Shown here: positions 10,623-22,124 of the stretch, piece after piece
Position numbering within the stretch: position 1 is the stretch's first letter
Layout of the letters: every line of letters starts with the position of its first letter
DNA from: Cydia pomonella
Lineage: Eukaryota; Arthropoda; Insecta; Lepidoptera; Tortricidae
Direction of reading: 5' to 3'
DNA: 64,000 bases
NCBI RefSeq assembly: GCF_033807575.1
Contig: NC_084716.1
Coordinates: 8,556,001-8,620,000, forward strand
Notes under the pieces: generated by a model
The model's database searches: none
What the model saw: only the letters and a program-made list of their open reading frames with translations
Told to the model about the DNA's origin: nothing
Program-made: the position numbers and the translations under genes

Positions 10623-13160
10623 TTGTTTACAAAACGATCGGACGCGCTTGCTGCGCGTGCGTTGAATCAAGTGGATAAGATTTGAAGAGCGTGTTATGAG
10701 AATTGAAATGTGAAAAAGAAAAAGCTGATGTCACCGTGTTTTCAGACGTTATTTATGATCTCTATTGTTTGGGTTCACTTAAATTTTATCTGACACTAAC
10801 ACATTTTTTTTAATATTAGTTCCCGGATTTCTTGCAAGATAGCATGACACATAAGTGTTGTACCTGTAGGAGAAGCTTAAGTACATAGATGAATTTGTAC
10901 CACACTGACATGACCCGTAATTATATGTATGTATATTAGCAAAATAAATACATTGAAATGAAATACTGATAAGTCGATCTTAGTGATGGAAAGCGTTTTA
11001 TTTAATATACCACTTTTTTATCTATTTTTCTTTTTATTTCAGTTTTGTAATACCATATGCAAGATGTGCGAAAAGAGGGTCTATTTACACCATGGCATGT
11101 GGTAGATTTTTATAAAATGGTTTCAAGAAATCATAAATCTATCTGTCGGTAGGTGCAGAAGTAAGGCCTGTTCTACAGATAAAGACGAGTGTGTTATTTA
11201 TTTAAAATTGGCCGTAACTCCGTTTTGGATACTAATGATAGCGAAAAATTTAGTAGCTCTGTGAGCTGCAGATACAGAATTTTGGTACAACCTGAAACTG
11301 AGACAGCAGACGGAGAGACAGACGAAACTATAAGGTACCCTATTAAAGGGCTTCACATCAGTAGGTCGAATCTTAAAAAAAAAATCAAAATCAAATATCT
11401 TTATTTTGCATAAAATATGGTACAAAAGATGGACTTAATAACTAAGAAGCACATGCATATTTTATCAGCAACTGGCTTGCAAAAACAAACAAAGCTTTAG
11501 CTACTCCAAAGAAGACAAGAAAACATAAACCGATTGATTTTCATTTAACATGATTTTAAAAGTAAACGTTTGAAGAGATACTACTTGTCTTGTCCATGTT
11601 ATGTCTTTCAAGCGGACCGAGAAGGCTCCGTGAAATGAACAGAACTCCGGCGGTTTATTGGGCAGACGGGCGTTTACTTTTCTATTGCTAAAATATTCTT
11701 GGCGTGATTCATAAACGTCTGTTGCATTGATAATCGTTGATAATTTTGACATTTATGTTTGTTAGAAAGAGTCAATATTTAACAGAAGTTTGAAAGGTTT
11801 GAGAGGGAGTTTTACGAATAAGGGAGTGTAGCAATTGCGGTGGGTAGTAAAATCGAGTCACTCAGCGTTTTACGTTTTCTTTTTACAATCACTTCGTCTG
11901 TGGAGTGCGTATTCGAGTGATCTAGTGCTAGACATGCTCATGCCTGACAGATGATACCTTTATCGACAATGACTGTCCTTTAGTCTCTATGCCAGTTTAT
12001 TTATATATGGAGAAACTTTGACGTCAAATGTTTGTAGATTTTTTTTTTATTAGGCACGTGAATTGTGAATTCATTTAGAAATGTAACCATAAATGAATAA
12101 AAATACGGTAAAAACATGTTTCTTCGACAATTTTTTGAATTAAGTCCAATCAAGAGTCTTGAAGGAATTGTCATTCATCATGCGATGAGGTATAAGTTTA
12201 AAGATCCCGTTTTTTGCCGCCTTAACATAAAAACGCCGCGTTTTAAATGCCGCGTCTCTGTCTCTGCCGGTCTGCACCGTCAAGGCTGCATGAAATGGTG
12301 TGCCGATGCCGTGATCAGTGAACTGATTCGCGCGTCTCGAGATGCCATTGACCCCTGATTCTGTTTCGTCTGTTGCATTTCAAAGCGGTCATAGGTTAAC
12401 GTCTGAAGATATTTCTGATATGTTAAGTACCTATATCTATGGTTTCAGAAGTTGGTTCACGTTGCCTGGTGGCTTCTAGAAAAGTAAAAGTGGTTTATAG
12501 AATGCTAGACATATGGTAGATGTATGGAAATGTCACATGTGTCGTTGCATTTGCCATGCCGAAATATTTTTACTTTTAATAACCAACCAAATATATCGGA
12601 AGGCTACGAAAAGTCACGTGACTACATATTTCCATACATTATTTAAGGTCTGATTGGCGTTTTCTATCAACGATTGTCATCTTTGCTAGGTACCCAGGGG
12701 TTACAGGGTGCATAGCCAACGTGCCAATCGTAAACTCTCCGTAGCGTAGCGTAGTTGGGTCATAAAAATTTTTTTGCAAACTCTTTCGCGTCTTTCCTGT
12801 AGACATCGCAAAGTTATGGGAATCTAAAGCAAATATTAACGCGGCACCTTTACAGGCGGGACACATTTTTCCAATACTTAAGGAGACTCAAATAAGATAA
12901 AGAGAATATGTATGTACCAGAGTCGTTAACTTTGATTGTTTCGTCCACCTTTTTCTAAAACGTTTTTGATCCAGTCATCTGTATTACTCTTCCATATTAG
13001 TGCAATAACGCTGATCGAAACTTAAATTTTGTATCGAAATGAGTCATCGTTGCCTTGCGTGGCAGGCTCTGAATTTGACAGTGAATATAAAGGAAAAACC
13101 AGAGACTTAGATTAAGATTTAGGATCTAAAGGGATCCTTAGATAGTGTCTGTCGTCTTGA
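10623..13160. other. upstream region, no gene recognised
   Basis: It holds the 5' flank of the secreted-protein gene. The stretch 11200-11400 (GAGACAGCAGACGGAGAGAC and flanks) has the look of a dispersed-repeat remnant. Frames at 12116-12358 and 12639-12866 show no recognisable protein. Confidence 0.35.
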
Positions 13161-13225
13161 TGCCTATATTATATTATAGTGTGTATTATAGTGTGAAATG
13201 TAAATGTAAACTATAGATGAATGTA

Positions 13226-13425
13226 TTTGGCATTAAAACTCTAGGTCCATGGGGATCCAGCGCGCACAAGTTTTTTTTGGAGAAATCGCGAAACGTCTGG
13301 TTGACGTAACTGGTGACCGCAGAGCTGGCGGCTTCCTCGCACAACGTATCAGTATTGCGCTGCAACGAGAAAATGCCGCCAGCATCCTTAGTACAATGCC
13401 TCAAGGGCCTATTTTAGATATAAGC
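13226..13425 (+). pseudogene. mobile-element protein C-terminal fragment, frameshifted
   Basis: Two + strand frames joined across a T8 run (13271-13278) encode LGPWGSSAH, then a conserved-looking stretch with GDRRAGGFLAQRISIALQR and NAASIL before a stop near 13427. A second locus at 42898-43046 encodes a clearly homologous peptide (GDQRAGSYFGQRISLAIQR, NAASLL). Finding the same protein tail at two non-gene loci indicates a mobile-element ORF, probably a retrotransposon. The family is not assigned. The shift and lack of upstream sequence mark it as dead. Confidence 0.55.
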
Positions 13426-13719
13426 TAGTTATAGTAATCATCTGTATAATATCCATTATGTATATTGTTATTGTAAAAAAAAAACATTATATCAACTATA
13501 GATGGATTTTTTAAGTATGAAATAAACTGGCGTTTGCCGATGTACGATTGTCATCTTGGCTTCGCCCTCAGGGCTACTTGGCAAGTGAAAGCGTTTAGGA
13601 AAACGGCAAGTAAAACTATGGTTTTGATCACGTCGCTTTGATTTTTATTTTGGATGGCGTTTGTCGATTTACCTAGTGCCATCTATCCTTTCCTGTACCC
13701 TATAAAATTTATTCTTGGG

Positions 13720-14160
13720 ACCCTTGGTTTCAACTCCCTGGAAGTGAGACGCAACTCCTGCGCGGTGACTCGGACTGCCCGGACCTGGGAGAGGCCTCTC
13801 TAGTGAGTCTTTGTTCCTGATCTAAAACAGAGATCACCCTCACTCGTCTGACCGCGAGTGTGGCCTCTGTTAGCAGTGCCAACGGTGCGTACGGCGGCGC
13901 ATAGAAATTCGTTGATCCCTCGCCCTGGCTGCTAAATACGTTCGTAGTTTCAACACCCAAGCGAGACCTGCTTGCGTGGCGTTGGGCGGATGTGTGTAAG
14001 GAATGCTTGAGATTTTGTGAGATGATGGATAAAAGGGAATCTAATGTTTTAAAAGTGTTTTAGTCATAGTTGTACATACTTATAGTATGAAATTGTTATT
14101 TCAGAGTGTATTTAGTTTTAAACTGTGCAAATATTAAATAAATGAAGTAAATCTTGGTTA
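13720..14160. other. GC-richer unassigned segment ending in AATAAA-like sequence
   Basis: The part 13735-14000 is notably richer in G and C than its surroundings and carries a 76-codon minus-strand frame with no recognised domain. It may be the 3' part of a retroelement, given the mobile-element fragment just upstream and an AAATAAATGAAG tail near 14135. The assignment is uncertain. Confidence 0.3.
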
Positions 14161-15070
14161 TGGCCCCAGGGGGCTTACAGCAAACATCGAAACATAGTTA
14201 TAATGCATATCAATCGCTCTTGTCAAATGAACGAACGAAGTATTTGGCGATAAAAGTCCAGTATTCTTGGGAGTCTTTATTTAAATAGGTACGACATTGA
14301 TTTTGTTATATCGCCCGTACATATTCGTACTTTGAAAAAGAAAATTCCCATGAGAGTCGTCCCCTTAATTACGTGAGTGATCCGTTTTTAAATAAATACA
14401 TTGTAATGAAGGTATATGTTTGAATACGTCTGATGTTTAAACATTTCATGGTCTCTTCATGAAAAATCATTTTTAAAATCCGTTGCTGGCAATTTTGCGT
14501 GTTTTAATTATAAATTTCAATTAACCTGAAATAATATTATTTATTTGCCATGTCGTGATTCTTTGTGTACCCAGGAGCACTGATACTCACATCATGTTTT
14601 TTAGGCTTAACTTTTTGTACGTTTAAATGAAAAAAGGAATCGATACGTTTTTTAGATTCAATTTTCATGTAATGTTTTAAGTGCATTTTAGACCTATGTT
14701 CGTGTTTTTTTTCTATCGAGCAAAAGTTAAAAATCTCAGGATTCGAATCAATACAGTCCCTCGAGAAAGGCCTCAAGATTGCCAATTAAATTTATAGCAG
14801 CCATATTGAGCTCCGTTTTCCGAACACTGCACCTTAAGTAATAAGCAGTATTTCAAAGGTGGTCAATGCGGTTATCATACCGATGCAGTTAACGGATACG
14901 ATGCCAGTGTGACAACCGCTTTATCTCACGGTATTACCACTTTATAAAAATAACATGAAAATATTGAATAATGTAATTTGCTTCTTTATCTTTGACGTAC
15001 CTCAAAATTAAATAGCGTCAATAAGGAAGTAGTCGTTTAAGCAAGTAAGCAATTATGAAAAATGTTTTTA
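14161..15070. other. no recognised feature
   Basis: AT-rich. The minus-strand frame at 14537-14785 has no recognised features. Confidence 0.35.
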
Positions 15071-15074
15071 GGTA

Positions 15075-15385
15075 CATATTTTGATGTATATTAACTTTTT
15101 TAATTAGGATTTTCTTTTCTGTAAAAAATAGGAGCGAAAACAGAATTTTTTAAGTGTTCTAACTAAAAGTTCTAACTTTTATAATAACTTAAGATTTCAA
15201 ATAAATCAATAATAATAACGCCAGGGCATAGCTGTGGTTGATATACAACAAACTGTCAAATTATTAATACCTAATTGTTGATATCAACAATTTTTTATAT
15301 TATTAAAAATTGTTGATATCAACAATTTTTAATAATATTAATATCCAGAGAGGAAAATGAGGACTGCGTTTGTATGAAAAGGCGG
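15075..15385. mobile_element. foldback MITE relative with a palindrome insertion
   Basis: It shares TTTTGATGTATATTAAC, TAGGAGCGAAAA, GGGCATAGCTGT, GTTGATATACAACAAA and ATATCCAGAGAGGAAAATG with the complete element at 20062-20375. It lacks a clear left arm. It differs by about 70 extra AT-rich bases containing two palindromes (15273-15292 and 15297-15338). Confidence 0.6.
15297..15338. repeat. 42-bp perfect palindrome
   Basis: The sequence is identical to its reverse complement over 42 bp, centred on TTGATATCAA. A 20-bp perfect palindrome with the same core lies immediately upstream (15273-15292). Confidence 0.9.
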
Positions 15386-15576
15386 CTTTGGGGCGGTTGC
15401 GGCCTGTCACGCTACTATACATACATTACAGTGAAACTTAGTTAAGAGGGACCTAGATAAGTGAGAAACCTGTATAGCTGGGACTCATGGTTTGGTTCCG
15501 ACACTTTACCTCTGTTTGTGAGACAAAACAAAGCTCTAAACTGAGATTAGTATTTTGGAATTTATTGTCACATTTA

Positions 15577-15919
15577 AGAAGCGCTGGTGGCAGTGGTGGC
15601 CTAGCGGTAAGAGCGTGCGACTTTCAATCCGGAGATCGCGGGTTTAAACCCCGGCTCGTACCCATGAGTTTTTCGGCACTTATGTACGAAATATAATTTG
15701 ATATTTACCAGTCGCTTTTCGGTGAAGGAAAGCATCGTGAGGAAACCGGACTAATCCCAATAAGGCCTAGTTTACCCTATGGGTTGAAGGTCAGATGGCA
15801 GTCGCTTTTGTAAAAACTAGTGCCTACGCCAATTGTTGAGATTAGTTGCTAAGCGGACCCCAGGCTCCCATAAGCCATGGCAAAATGCCGGGACAACGCG
15901 AGGAAGTTGATGATGGATA
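15577..15919 (+). mobile_element. full-length tRNA-derived SINE, family S1, with 10-bp target duplication
   Basis: The head has a pol III A box (TGGCCTAGCGG) and a B-box-like GGTTTAAACCCC. The body (TTATGTACGAAATATAATTTG, CTTTTCGGTGAAGG, CATCGTGAGGAAACCGG) and tail (CCGGGACAACG) match copies at 53599 and 62528. An identical 10-bp duplication, GTCACATTTA, flanks it (15567-15576 and 15920-15929), marking a complete, fairly recent insertion. Confidence 0.85.
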
Positions 15920-16124
15920 GTCACATTTACCTCTGTAATTGAGACAAACAGTGTATTTTGCCTCTATTACTGAGACTAGATTTGCAAGAATACTCTTGCT
16001 CAATTGTTTTTTTAGAAATGCGCCCTCTGTTACTCTTTTTGCACGTCTATAGAGTAGCGAGTGTAAAAGTTTTTTGTGAAAAAATTTCAATTTTAATACA
16101 TGCTTTAAGCTGTACTTTTATTTC

Positions 16125-16330
16125 AACAAGCTATTAGTACTCATCGAGGCAATTCTAACAAAGCCAAACACAAGTAGGTTGCTTTGTTTTATGACCGAGT
16201 TCCTCTTCCTATGGCCACCTCCTGTATCCATCATCAGATGAGCTCGATGGTACCATAATTTGCATTGTCATCAGACTTACGTTTGTATGCAAAATTTCAG
16301 CTTCATGGGATGTGGGTCAAATTTAACTGA
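16125..16330 (-). repeat. dispersed repeat family C
   Basis: Reverse-strand copy of the repeat at 18290-18580. Shared pieces include the complements of GATGAGTATTAGTT, CCATCGAGCTCATCTGATG and AGCTGAAATTTTGCAT. Confidence 0.6.
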
Positions 16331-16789
16331 TTTTTTTGCAAGATTTGACCCGGAATCAACTTTTTTTAAATCAGTAAAATTTGATCTACTGATTAAAACT
16401 GATAAAAAAATATTCGGATTTTATGTAATTATTTTTTTCTTATTACTTACATAAAACAGATAAACAAACTATGTAATACGTTATTTTTTATCATGATTTA
16501 TTTTATAACTTGTTTAAGAGCAGTGACCCAAGGTACAAAACTGTCCCACACTTTTGTATGAAAATAAGGGTTCGTCAACTGGGTCACCCAAATTCATTAT
16601 AAAAATTTGACGTATTTTTATTTCTGCTGGATCTGGCATATAGGATCTTGTTTCATTTTGACCATGTGAAAACTTACAAAAGTTCAACTAATTATGATTA
16701 AGGGCTGTACAAAAGACAAGAAAAAGTTGATTTACCGAGATACATGAACATTGCAAGTTAAATAAAAGCTTGTAATAAAAAAGCCGCCA
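16331..16789. other. no recognised feature
   Basis: AT-rich sequence between two dispersed repeats; no coding or RNA gene was identified. Confidence 0.35.
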
Positions 16790-17335
16790 AGTGTGAATCG
16801 GACTCGCACATGAAGGGTTCCGTACCATTTATGACGTATTAAAAAAAAACTACTTACTAGATGTCATTCAAACCAATTTTCGGTGGAAGTTTGCATGGTA
16901 ATGTACATCATATATTTTTTTTTTAGTTTTATCATTCTCTTATTTTAGAAGTTACAGGGGGGGGGGACACATTTTACCACTTTGGAAGTGTCTTGCACAA
17001 ACTATTCAGTTTAGAAAAAAATGATATTAGAAACCTCAATATCATTTTTGGAGACCTATCCATAGATACCCCACACGTATGGGTTTGATGAATAAAAAAT
17101 TTGAGTTTCAGTTTTAAGTATGGGGAACCCTCAAAATTCATTGTTTTTTTTTTCTATTTTTGTGTGAAAATCTTAATGCGGTTCACAAAATACATCTCCA
17201 AGTTTACCAAGTTTCAACAGTATAGTTCTTATAGTTTCAGAAAAAAGTGGCTGTGACATGGACGGACAGACAGACAGACACGACGAATCCATAAGGGTTC
17301 CGTTTTTTGCCATCTGGCTGCGGAACCCTAAAAAG
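16790..17335. repeat. dispersed repeat family G, bounded by GGGTTCCGTA / CGGAACCCTA
   Basis: One end holds GAAGGGTTCCGTACCATT and the other CTGCGGAACCCTAAAAAG. Near the right end is the signature GGACGGACAGACAGACAGAC. A diverged relative at 60730-61210 keeps the GGACGGACAGACGGACATGG signature, and a partial one begins at 54608. It is a non-coding dispersed element. Confidence 0.6.
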
Positions 17336-18289
17336 GGTAAACATTTGCTACCCGGAGATAAGGTAAAAGGTACATTTGTATTTGCTGTACGACGGGCAAC
17401 GAACTCTACTCTTTATTAAAATACGTCTACTTTGTCATTACTCGTACTTCGCAGGGGCCCATTCAAATCGTCAACTTCACATGAAAGTTTTTAATTGTTA
17501 TGGAACGTGCAACGAACTCTGCTCTTCAAATACATTTTGACATTAATCATACAAAAGGGACCAAAAGGGGCCTATTCGACTCGTCCAAGGTAAAGGAGTG
17601 ATGTAGCTACGAGGTCAAATAAGTGTAATTATTCTAATTATGGTCAACCACACCTTATACTTTACGAGTCAAATAAGCCCCCAATATTCTGCACCTAAAA
17701 TGTTCCTTGCGCCATATTTACACTGAGATTGACATGAAATACCTATACTTACACACTATTTCTTTTTTTAAACAAGCATCTATTCAGAAGGCCGTGTCGG
17801 ATGCAACTTTGCTTCGCTACACAAAAACACATCAACTACATAAAAAACTCGTTTAATTTTGCACCTTATTATATAACAATACGGTGTAGAATCGTCTGCG
17901 TTTTTAGACGTAGTTGATGAGTTTCTATGATCGGGTAAAATATGTTGCAACGTGCCACCCGCAAGAATTGCGCGTTCAATCTGACGATTTGAAACAGTTA
18001 TTGAGTCCGATTTGAATACCTATTAAAAATTACTTTAACAAATATTGGCAACTGTTTATGGCATTGGTTAGTTAGGTAAAATTACTTAGGTGCTCAAGAA
18101 AATGTGTTTGTCGGTAATCCTTTATTACGCAAGGTTCTCTCGCGTCGATTGATAGTCCTTATGACGGTTCCTTCAAGTGTCTTTTAATTGGGCTTAATTA
18201 AAAAAAAAAAATATTGAAAGAAAGTGGTTTTTAGAGCGTTTCTTTAAAAAAATGCCACTTTTATTTAGATCTTTTTCATAAATGTGTTT
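17336..18289. other. no recognised feature
   Basis: The phrase CGAACTCT(A/G)CTCTT appears twice (17400 and 17510), each near CATTACTCG- or CATTAATCA-type sequence, suggesting an old internal duplication. No gene is supported. Confidence 0.35.
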
Positions 18290-18580
18290 TTATAAGCTTT
18301 TATCGAGTTTCACCTGTCCCGTTGTCCGTTGGTCTGTAATCAAATCTTGCAAGTTAAATTTGATCCACTTCCCGGTTTCCGATTGAGCTGAAAATTTGCA
18401 TACATATGTAAGTCGGGTGACAATGCAATATTATGGTACCATCGAGCTGATCTGATGATGGGGACAGGAGGTAGCCATAGGAACTCTGTGATAAAACAAG
18501 GCAACCTGGCAAGTTGCAAGGTGTTTGGGGTTTTTAGAACTGTCTCGACGAGAATTAGTTAACGGTGGAATGAAAAGTAC
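18290..18580 (+). repeat. dispersed repeat family C, reference copy
   Basis: Shared blocks are CACCTGTCCCGTTGTC, GATCCACTTCCCGGTTTCCG, GAGCTGAAAATTTGCATA, AAGTCGGGTGACAATGCAAT, GGTACCATCGAGCTGATCTG and GTGTTTGGGGTTTTTAGAA. Further copies are at 41960-42200 (+), 44330-44620 (-) and 16125-16330 (-). A mariner-like end (TACAGTCAGCGATAAAA) follows at 18580. Confidence 0.7.
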
Positions 18581-19164
18581 AGTCAGCGATAAAAACTTTT
18601 ACCAAAAATATTATTTTTTGTCAAAAACTTATTTCTGCTCAGAATCACGAGCTCTTACGATTCTAATGGGGTAAAAAAATGTCCTAGAATTTTTTTTCCT
18701 ATTGTGTTACCATTTCCCCATATACTTTGTATGGTAGTAACAAAAAGAAAAGTTTAAAAAATATATGTAAATATTTGGGACACGTTTATTTTCCTATAAA
18801 GATGAAAAAGGCGCGAGCCTAACTAGAAATAACACAAAAGTGGCAAAAAAGGTCATATAAAAATGTGGCAAAAAAGAAACGTTCTTTACTTAAATGTTAC
18901 AATTCTAAATAAATGTATGTAAACTGCGAATAAAATGTCTGCATACATTTTAAATGACAGTTACTCCTCCTGGGGACGATCATTACCATCACCCGAGACG
19001 TATTTTTTTATTTGAATAAGGTAAGTATTTGACCACAATCTCACCTGATGGTAAGTGCTGATGCAGTCTGGGATGGAACATGCTGACCTAAAAGATGTCT
19101 ATTCACTCTTGATTTAAAAAAAAAACCAAGTTATAGCGGACTGGGAGTTGATTTGCAGGAAGTG
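18581..19164. other. mariner-like end fragment and unassigned sequence
   Basis: A TACAGTCAGCGATAAAAAC end at 18580 resembles the inverted repeats of the CAGTCAGC elements, but no partner end was found nearby. The rest is unassigned. Confidence 0.4.
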
Positions 19165-19470
19165 AATTGGCTACTTGACAATCTTTTGTAAATAATGTCA
19201 ATCGATCTTGATTTTCCTGGGGATCAAATCTATATAGGACTCATGGCATTTAAGCAAGACAAAGATCAGAAATGAGAATTAAAGTCTGACGCTTGCACTC
19301 GACGATTGAAACGCCTCTAACAAAATGATAATTTAATGTGACGTCACATTACATTAGTCTGTCCTAAATGTATGGAAGATCAAGAGAATTGATATTTTGA
19401 CCCTGAAATATTGCGTTTATGTATATAGTTGTCATAGAATTTATTTTTCAATAAAATATAAGAAATCGAA
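19165..19470 (+). repeat. dispersed repeat family E, uninterrupted copy
   Basis: It matches 53335-53985 in reverse complement, with shared runs such as AATTGGCTACTTGACA, ATGGCATTTAAGCAA, TCATTTCTGA-type complement, ACAAAATGATA and CTTCCATACATTTAGGACAG complement. The 53-kb copy is split by a SINE; this copy shows the empty site. Confidence 0.7.
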
Positions 19471-20061
19471 TAGTGCCATTTTCTTGTTGCATTTTGAAAG
19501 TAAAAAAAAAAATTTTTAGACTTTGAAGCCTTGTATTTTTTTATAATCTCAATATATCTTTATAAATTCCACTTTGTATAATAGATGGCTCATTTTATAT
19601 CCATTTATCTAAATTTTGTTATAATATTTAACATGTGTCAAGTACCCAATTCCACTCCACTTATTCGTATATATGCGGTTTAGTTAGGATAGCCTCTTCG
19701 CTCGTGTTCAGGTTATTGATTACTAATTATTTTCTAAGAAGCTGTTCGTCTAATCTCGTAATAGCTGTCAATATAATGATTGTTGTGTTAAAGTGTTACA
19801 CAATTGCCTCATTAATTGTTTTATTTTCTTTTACAATTCAGAAGTAGCATCATCGTAAGTAGGTAGGTGACATATGTCGAGTTGCCATGTTTTATAGTAC
19901 CAATCAATTTGGGTCGAACGTTTTGCTGAATAACAGATGAGCGTCAAATAACGTATTACAGGAAACCTACGTTATTCCGCATCATCGTTATATTCTTTAA
20001 TATTTTAATTAGACAATTTGAAATAAGCCGTACTTTAAGACGAAAGGGGATGGCCATTTTT
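19471..20061. other. no recognised feature
   Basis: Unassigned AT-rich sequence; no coding evidence beyond short chance frames. Confidence 0.35.
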
Positions 20062-20375
20062 CGTACAAACGTGGTCCCCATTTTCCTCTCTGGATATTGA
20101 CATTCTGGATATTTTTACATATTTTGATGTATATTAACCATAGCTATGCCCCTACGTTGAAATTTTTCGATTTATTGATTATTGTAAAAATTAGGAGCGA
20201 AAAAAAGATTTCTTACAATTTTTTCAATGCTTCTAACTCTTATAATAGTCCAAAAATCGAAATAAGTCAAACGTCGGGCATAGCTGTCGTTGATATACAA
20301 CAAATTGTGTCAAAATATTTTCAATACTGTGAATATCCAGAAAGGAAAATGAGGACTAAGTTTGTAAGAAAACGC
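20062..20375. mobile_element. foldback MITE with arms of about 36 bp
   Basis: The left arm (CGTACAAACGTGGTCCCC, then ATTTTCCTCTCTGGATATTG) is inverted at 20335-20375 (AATATCCAGAAAGGAAAATG, then AGGACTAAGTTTGTAAG). Inner sequence CATAGCTATGCCCCTACGTT also pairs with AACGTCGGGCATAGCTGTC, so the inversion extends inward. Relatives are at 15075-15385 and near 51395-51460. Confidence 0.65.
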
Positions 20376-20404
20376 GATTTTGCACGGGTCCACCACTTTC
20401 GTCT

Positions 20405-20602
20405 TAACGTGTGTATTATTTTTATACGCACCCGGCTTGAAGATCTTGACGCCAAACGTCAGCTCCGAAAAACTCGGCCCAAGCCCTCCTACAACTATAC
20501 ATACAACTCATCTGGACAGCTCTACTGTGCTCCGTGCAGCCGAACTTTCAAGACTAAATTTGGATTTGCAAGTCACGCTCGCGCCCATGCGCGTAATAGT
20601 TA
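20405..20602 (+). pseudogene. non-LTR retrotransposon C-terminal fragment with C2H2 finger
   Basis: The frame encodes a basic stretch (LDAKRQLRKTRPKPSYNY) followed by CAPC-x12-HARAH, a C2H2-type zinc finger, and a stop at 20600-20602. Such fingers end the reverse-transcriptase ORFs of several arthropod LINEs; compare CRVC-x12-H in the fragment at 41188-41918. The 5' part is missing, so it is a truncated copy. Its last 27 codons were carried into the 697-bp tandem duplication (second copy at 21221-21299). Confidence 0.6.
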
Positions 20603-21917
20603 ATAAATAATATTTAAAAACAATATTAATAAAAAAAATAAAAATAACTTGTCAGGATATCGCCGTCGACGGATACGTCTGGGAGGACATCATCATCATC
20701 ATCATTATTTTTATAGTGACAAAAAAAATATTTTTGCAAATAATCTGTCAGTATAAAAATTTAATTATAAGTGTAGAAATTAAACCTTGAGTATGCACCA
20801 AATGATTACGAAATGTTCTCAGAGTACCGCAAATATAGTTGATTGTTAGGGTTCGGAACTTGGGCAGCGGATCATTTACGCAAGTCCCTCGGTTTGATAC
20901 AAGGCCGACATTAATTAACGCAAACAACGATGCTCTGGGGAACTATACATTTCTAAACACTTTACTTAACATAGTAATGTAAGAATTGATATTTGACAGT
21001 TATTTTTGTATTTATTTTAATTAATTTTTATTTTAGTAAATGGAAAACCAACAGCGCTATATATATCTAGAACTTACAATAGAATTACAAAGCCAATTAC
21101 AGGTTCTCACATATAGAATTATAATAAATTATTTAAAAAAAATGCCCAACTTAATTTACACACACACACATAAAGTGTGTGTGTGTGTAAATTATCGATC
21201 TCACACACACACACACACTTACTGCGCTCCGTGCAGCCGAACTTTCAAGACTAAATTTGGATTTGCAAGTCACGCTCGCGCCCATGCGCGTAATAGTTAA
21301 TAAATAATATTTAAAAACAATATTAGTAAAAAAAATAAAAATAACTTGTCAGGATATCGCCGTCGACGGATACGTCTGGGAGGACATCATCATCATCATC
21401 ATTATTTTTATAGTGACAAAAAAAATATTTTTGCAAATAATCTGTCAGTATAAAAATTTAATTATAAGTGTAGAAATTAAACCTTGAGTATGCACCAAAT
21501 GATTACGAAATGTTCTCAGAGTACCGCAAATATAGTTGATTGTTAGGGTTCGGAACTTGGGCAGCGGATCATTTACGCAAGTCCCTCGGTTTGATACAAG
21601 GCCGACATTAATTAACGCAAACAACGATGCTCTGGGGAACTATACATTTCTAAACACTTTACTTAACATAGTAATGTAAGAATTGATATTTGACAGTTAT
21701 TTTTGTATTTATTTTAATTAATTTTTATTTTAGTAAATGGAAAACCAACAGCGCTATATATATCTAGAACTTACAATAGAATTACAAAGCCAATTACAGG
21801 TTCTCACATATAGAATTATAATAAATTATTTAAAAAAAATGCCCAACTTAATTTACACACACACACATAAAGTGTGTGTGTGTGTAAATTATCGATCTCA
21901 CACACACACACACACAC
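20522..21917 (+). repeat. 697-bp tandem duplication, two near-identical copies
   Basis: The segment beginning at 20524 recurs at 21221 with an offset of 697 bp and very few substitutions (for example TGTGCTCC against TGCGCTCC). Each copy holds the LINE finger end, a CATCATCATCATCAT tract, unique-looking sequence and a CA/GT hairpin. The near identity implies a recent event or an assembly duplication. Confidence 0.9.
21153..21193. repeat. CA/GT hairpin, copy 1
   Basis: TTTACACACACACACAT, AAA, then GTGTGTGTGTGTGTAAAT form a near-perfect hairpin. The same hairpin recurs at 21850-21890 in the duplicated segment. Confidence 0.85.
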
Positions 21918-21949
21918 ACATAAAGTGTGTGTGTGTGTGTGAGATCGAT
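21891..21949. repeat. second CA/GT hairpin with ATCGATCTC ends
   Basis: The arm ATCGATCTC(AC)n faces (GT)nGAGATCGAT around a short TAAA loop, giving a near-perfect palindrome of about 59 bp. In copy 1 the corresponding hairpin is cut after its CA arm at 21218, where the duplication junction lies. Confidence 0.85.
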
Positions 21950-22124
21950 TTTTACAAAAAAAAGTATAAGAATCTTGTTATTAATTGACCCTTGTATATT
22001 TGAAGCGAAGACCTACCGTTTAACAGATAGTCATAGCTTCATATAATTATGTGGCGTTTTCAACCAAAAGGGTACTTATTGTCGGCTGTCAATAAGGCGC
22101 AATTTCCATAAAGCTTCAATATAA

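Noticed and set aside
15577..15680. Possible functional tRNA gene
   Set aside because: A and B boxes belong to a SINE with body, tail and target duplication; no proper cloverleaf or acceptor stem was seen.
21040..21300. 86-codon frame fusing a THTHTH repeat to a zinc finger
   Set aside because: Created by the tandem-duplication junction; the CA microsatellite gives the repeat and the LINE tail gives the finger.
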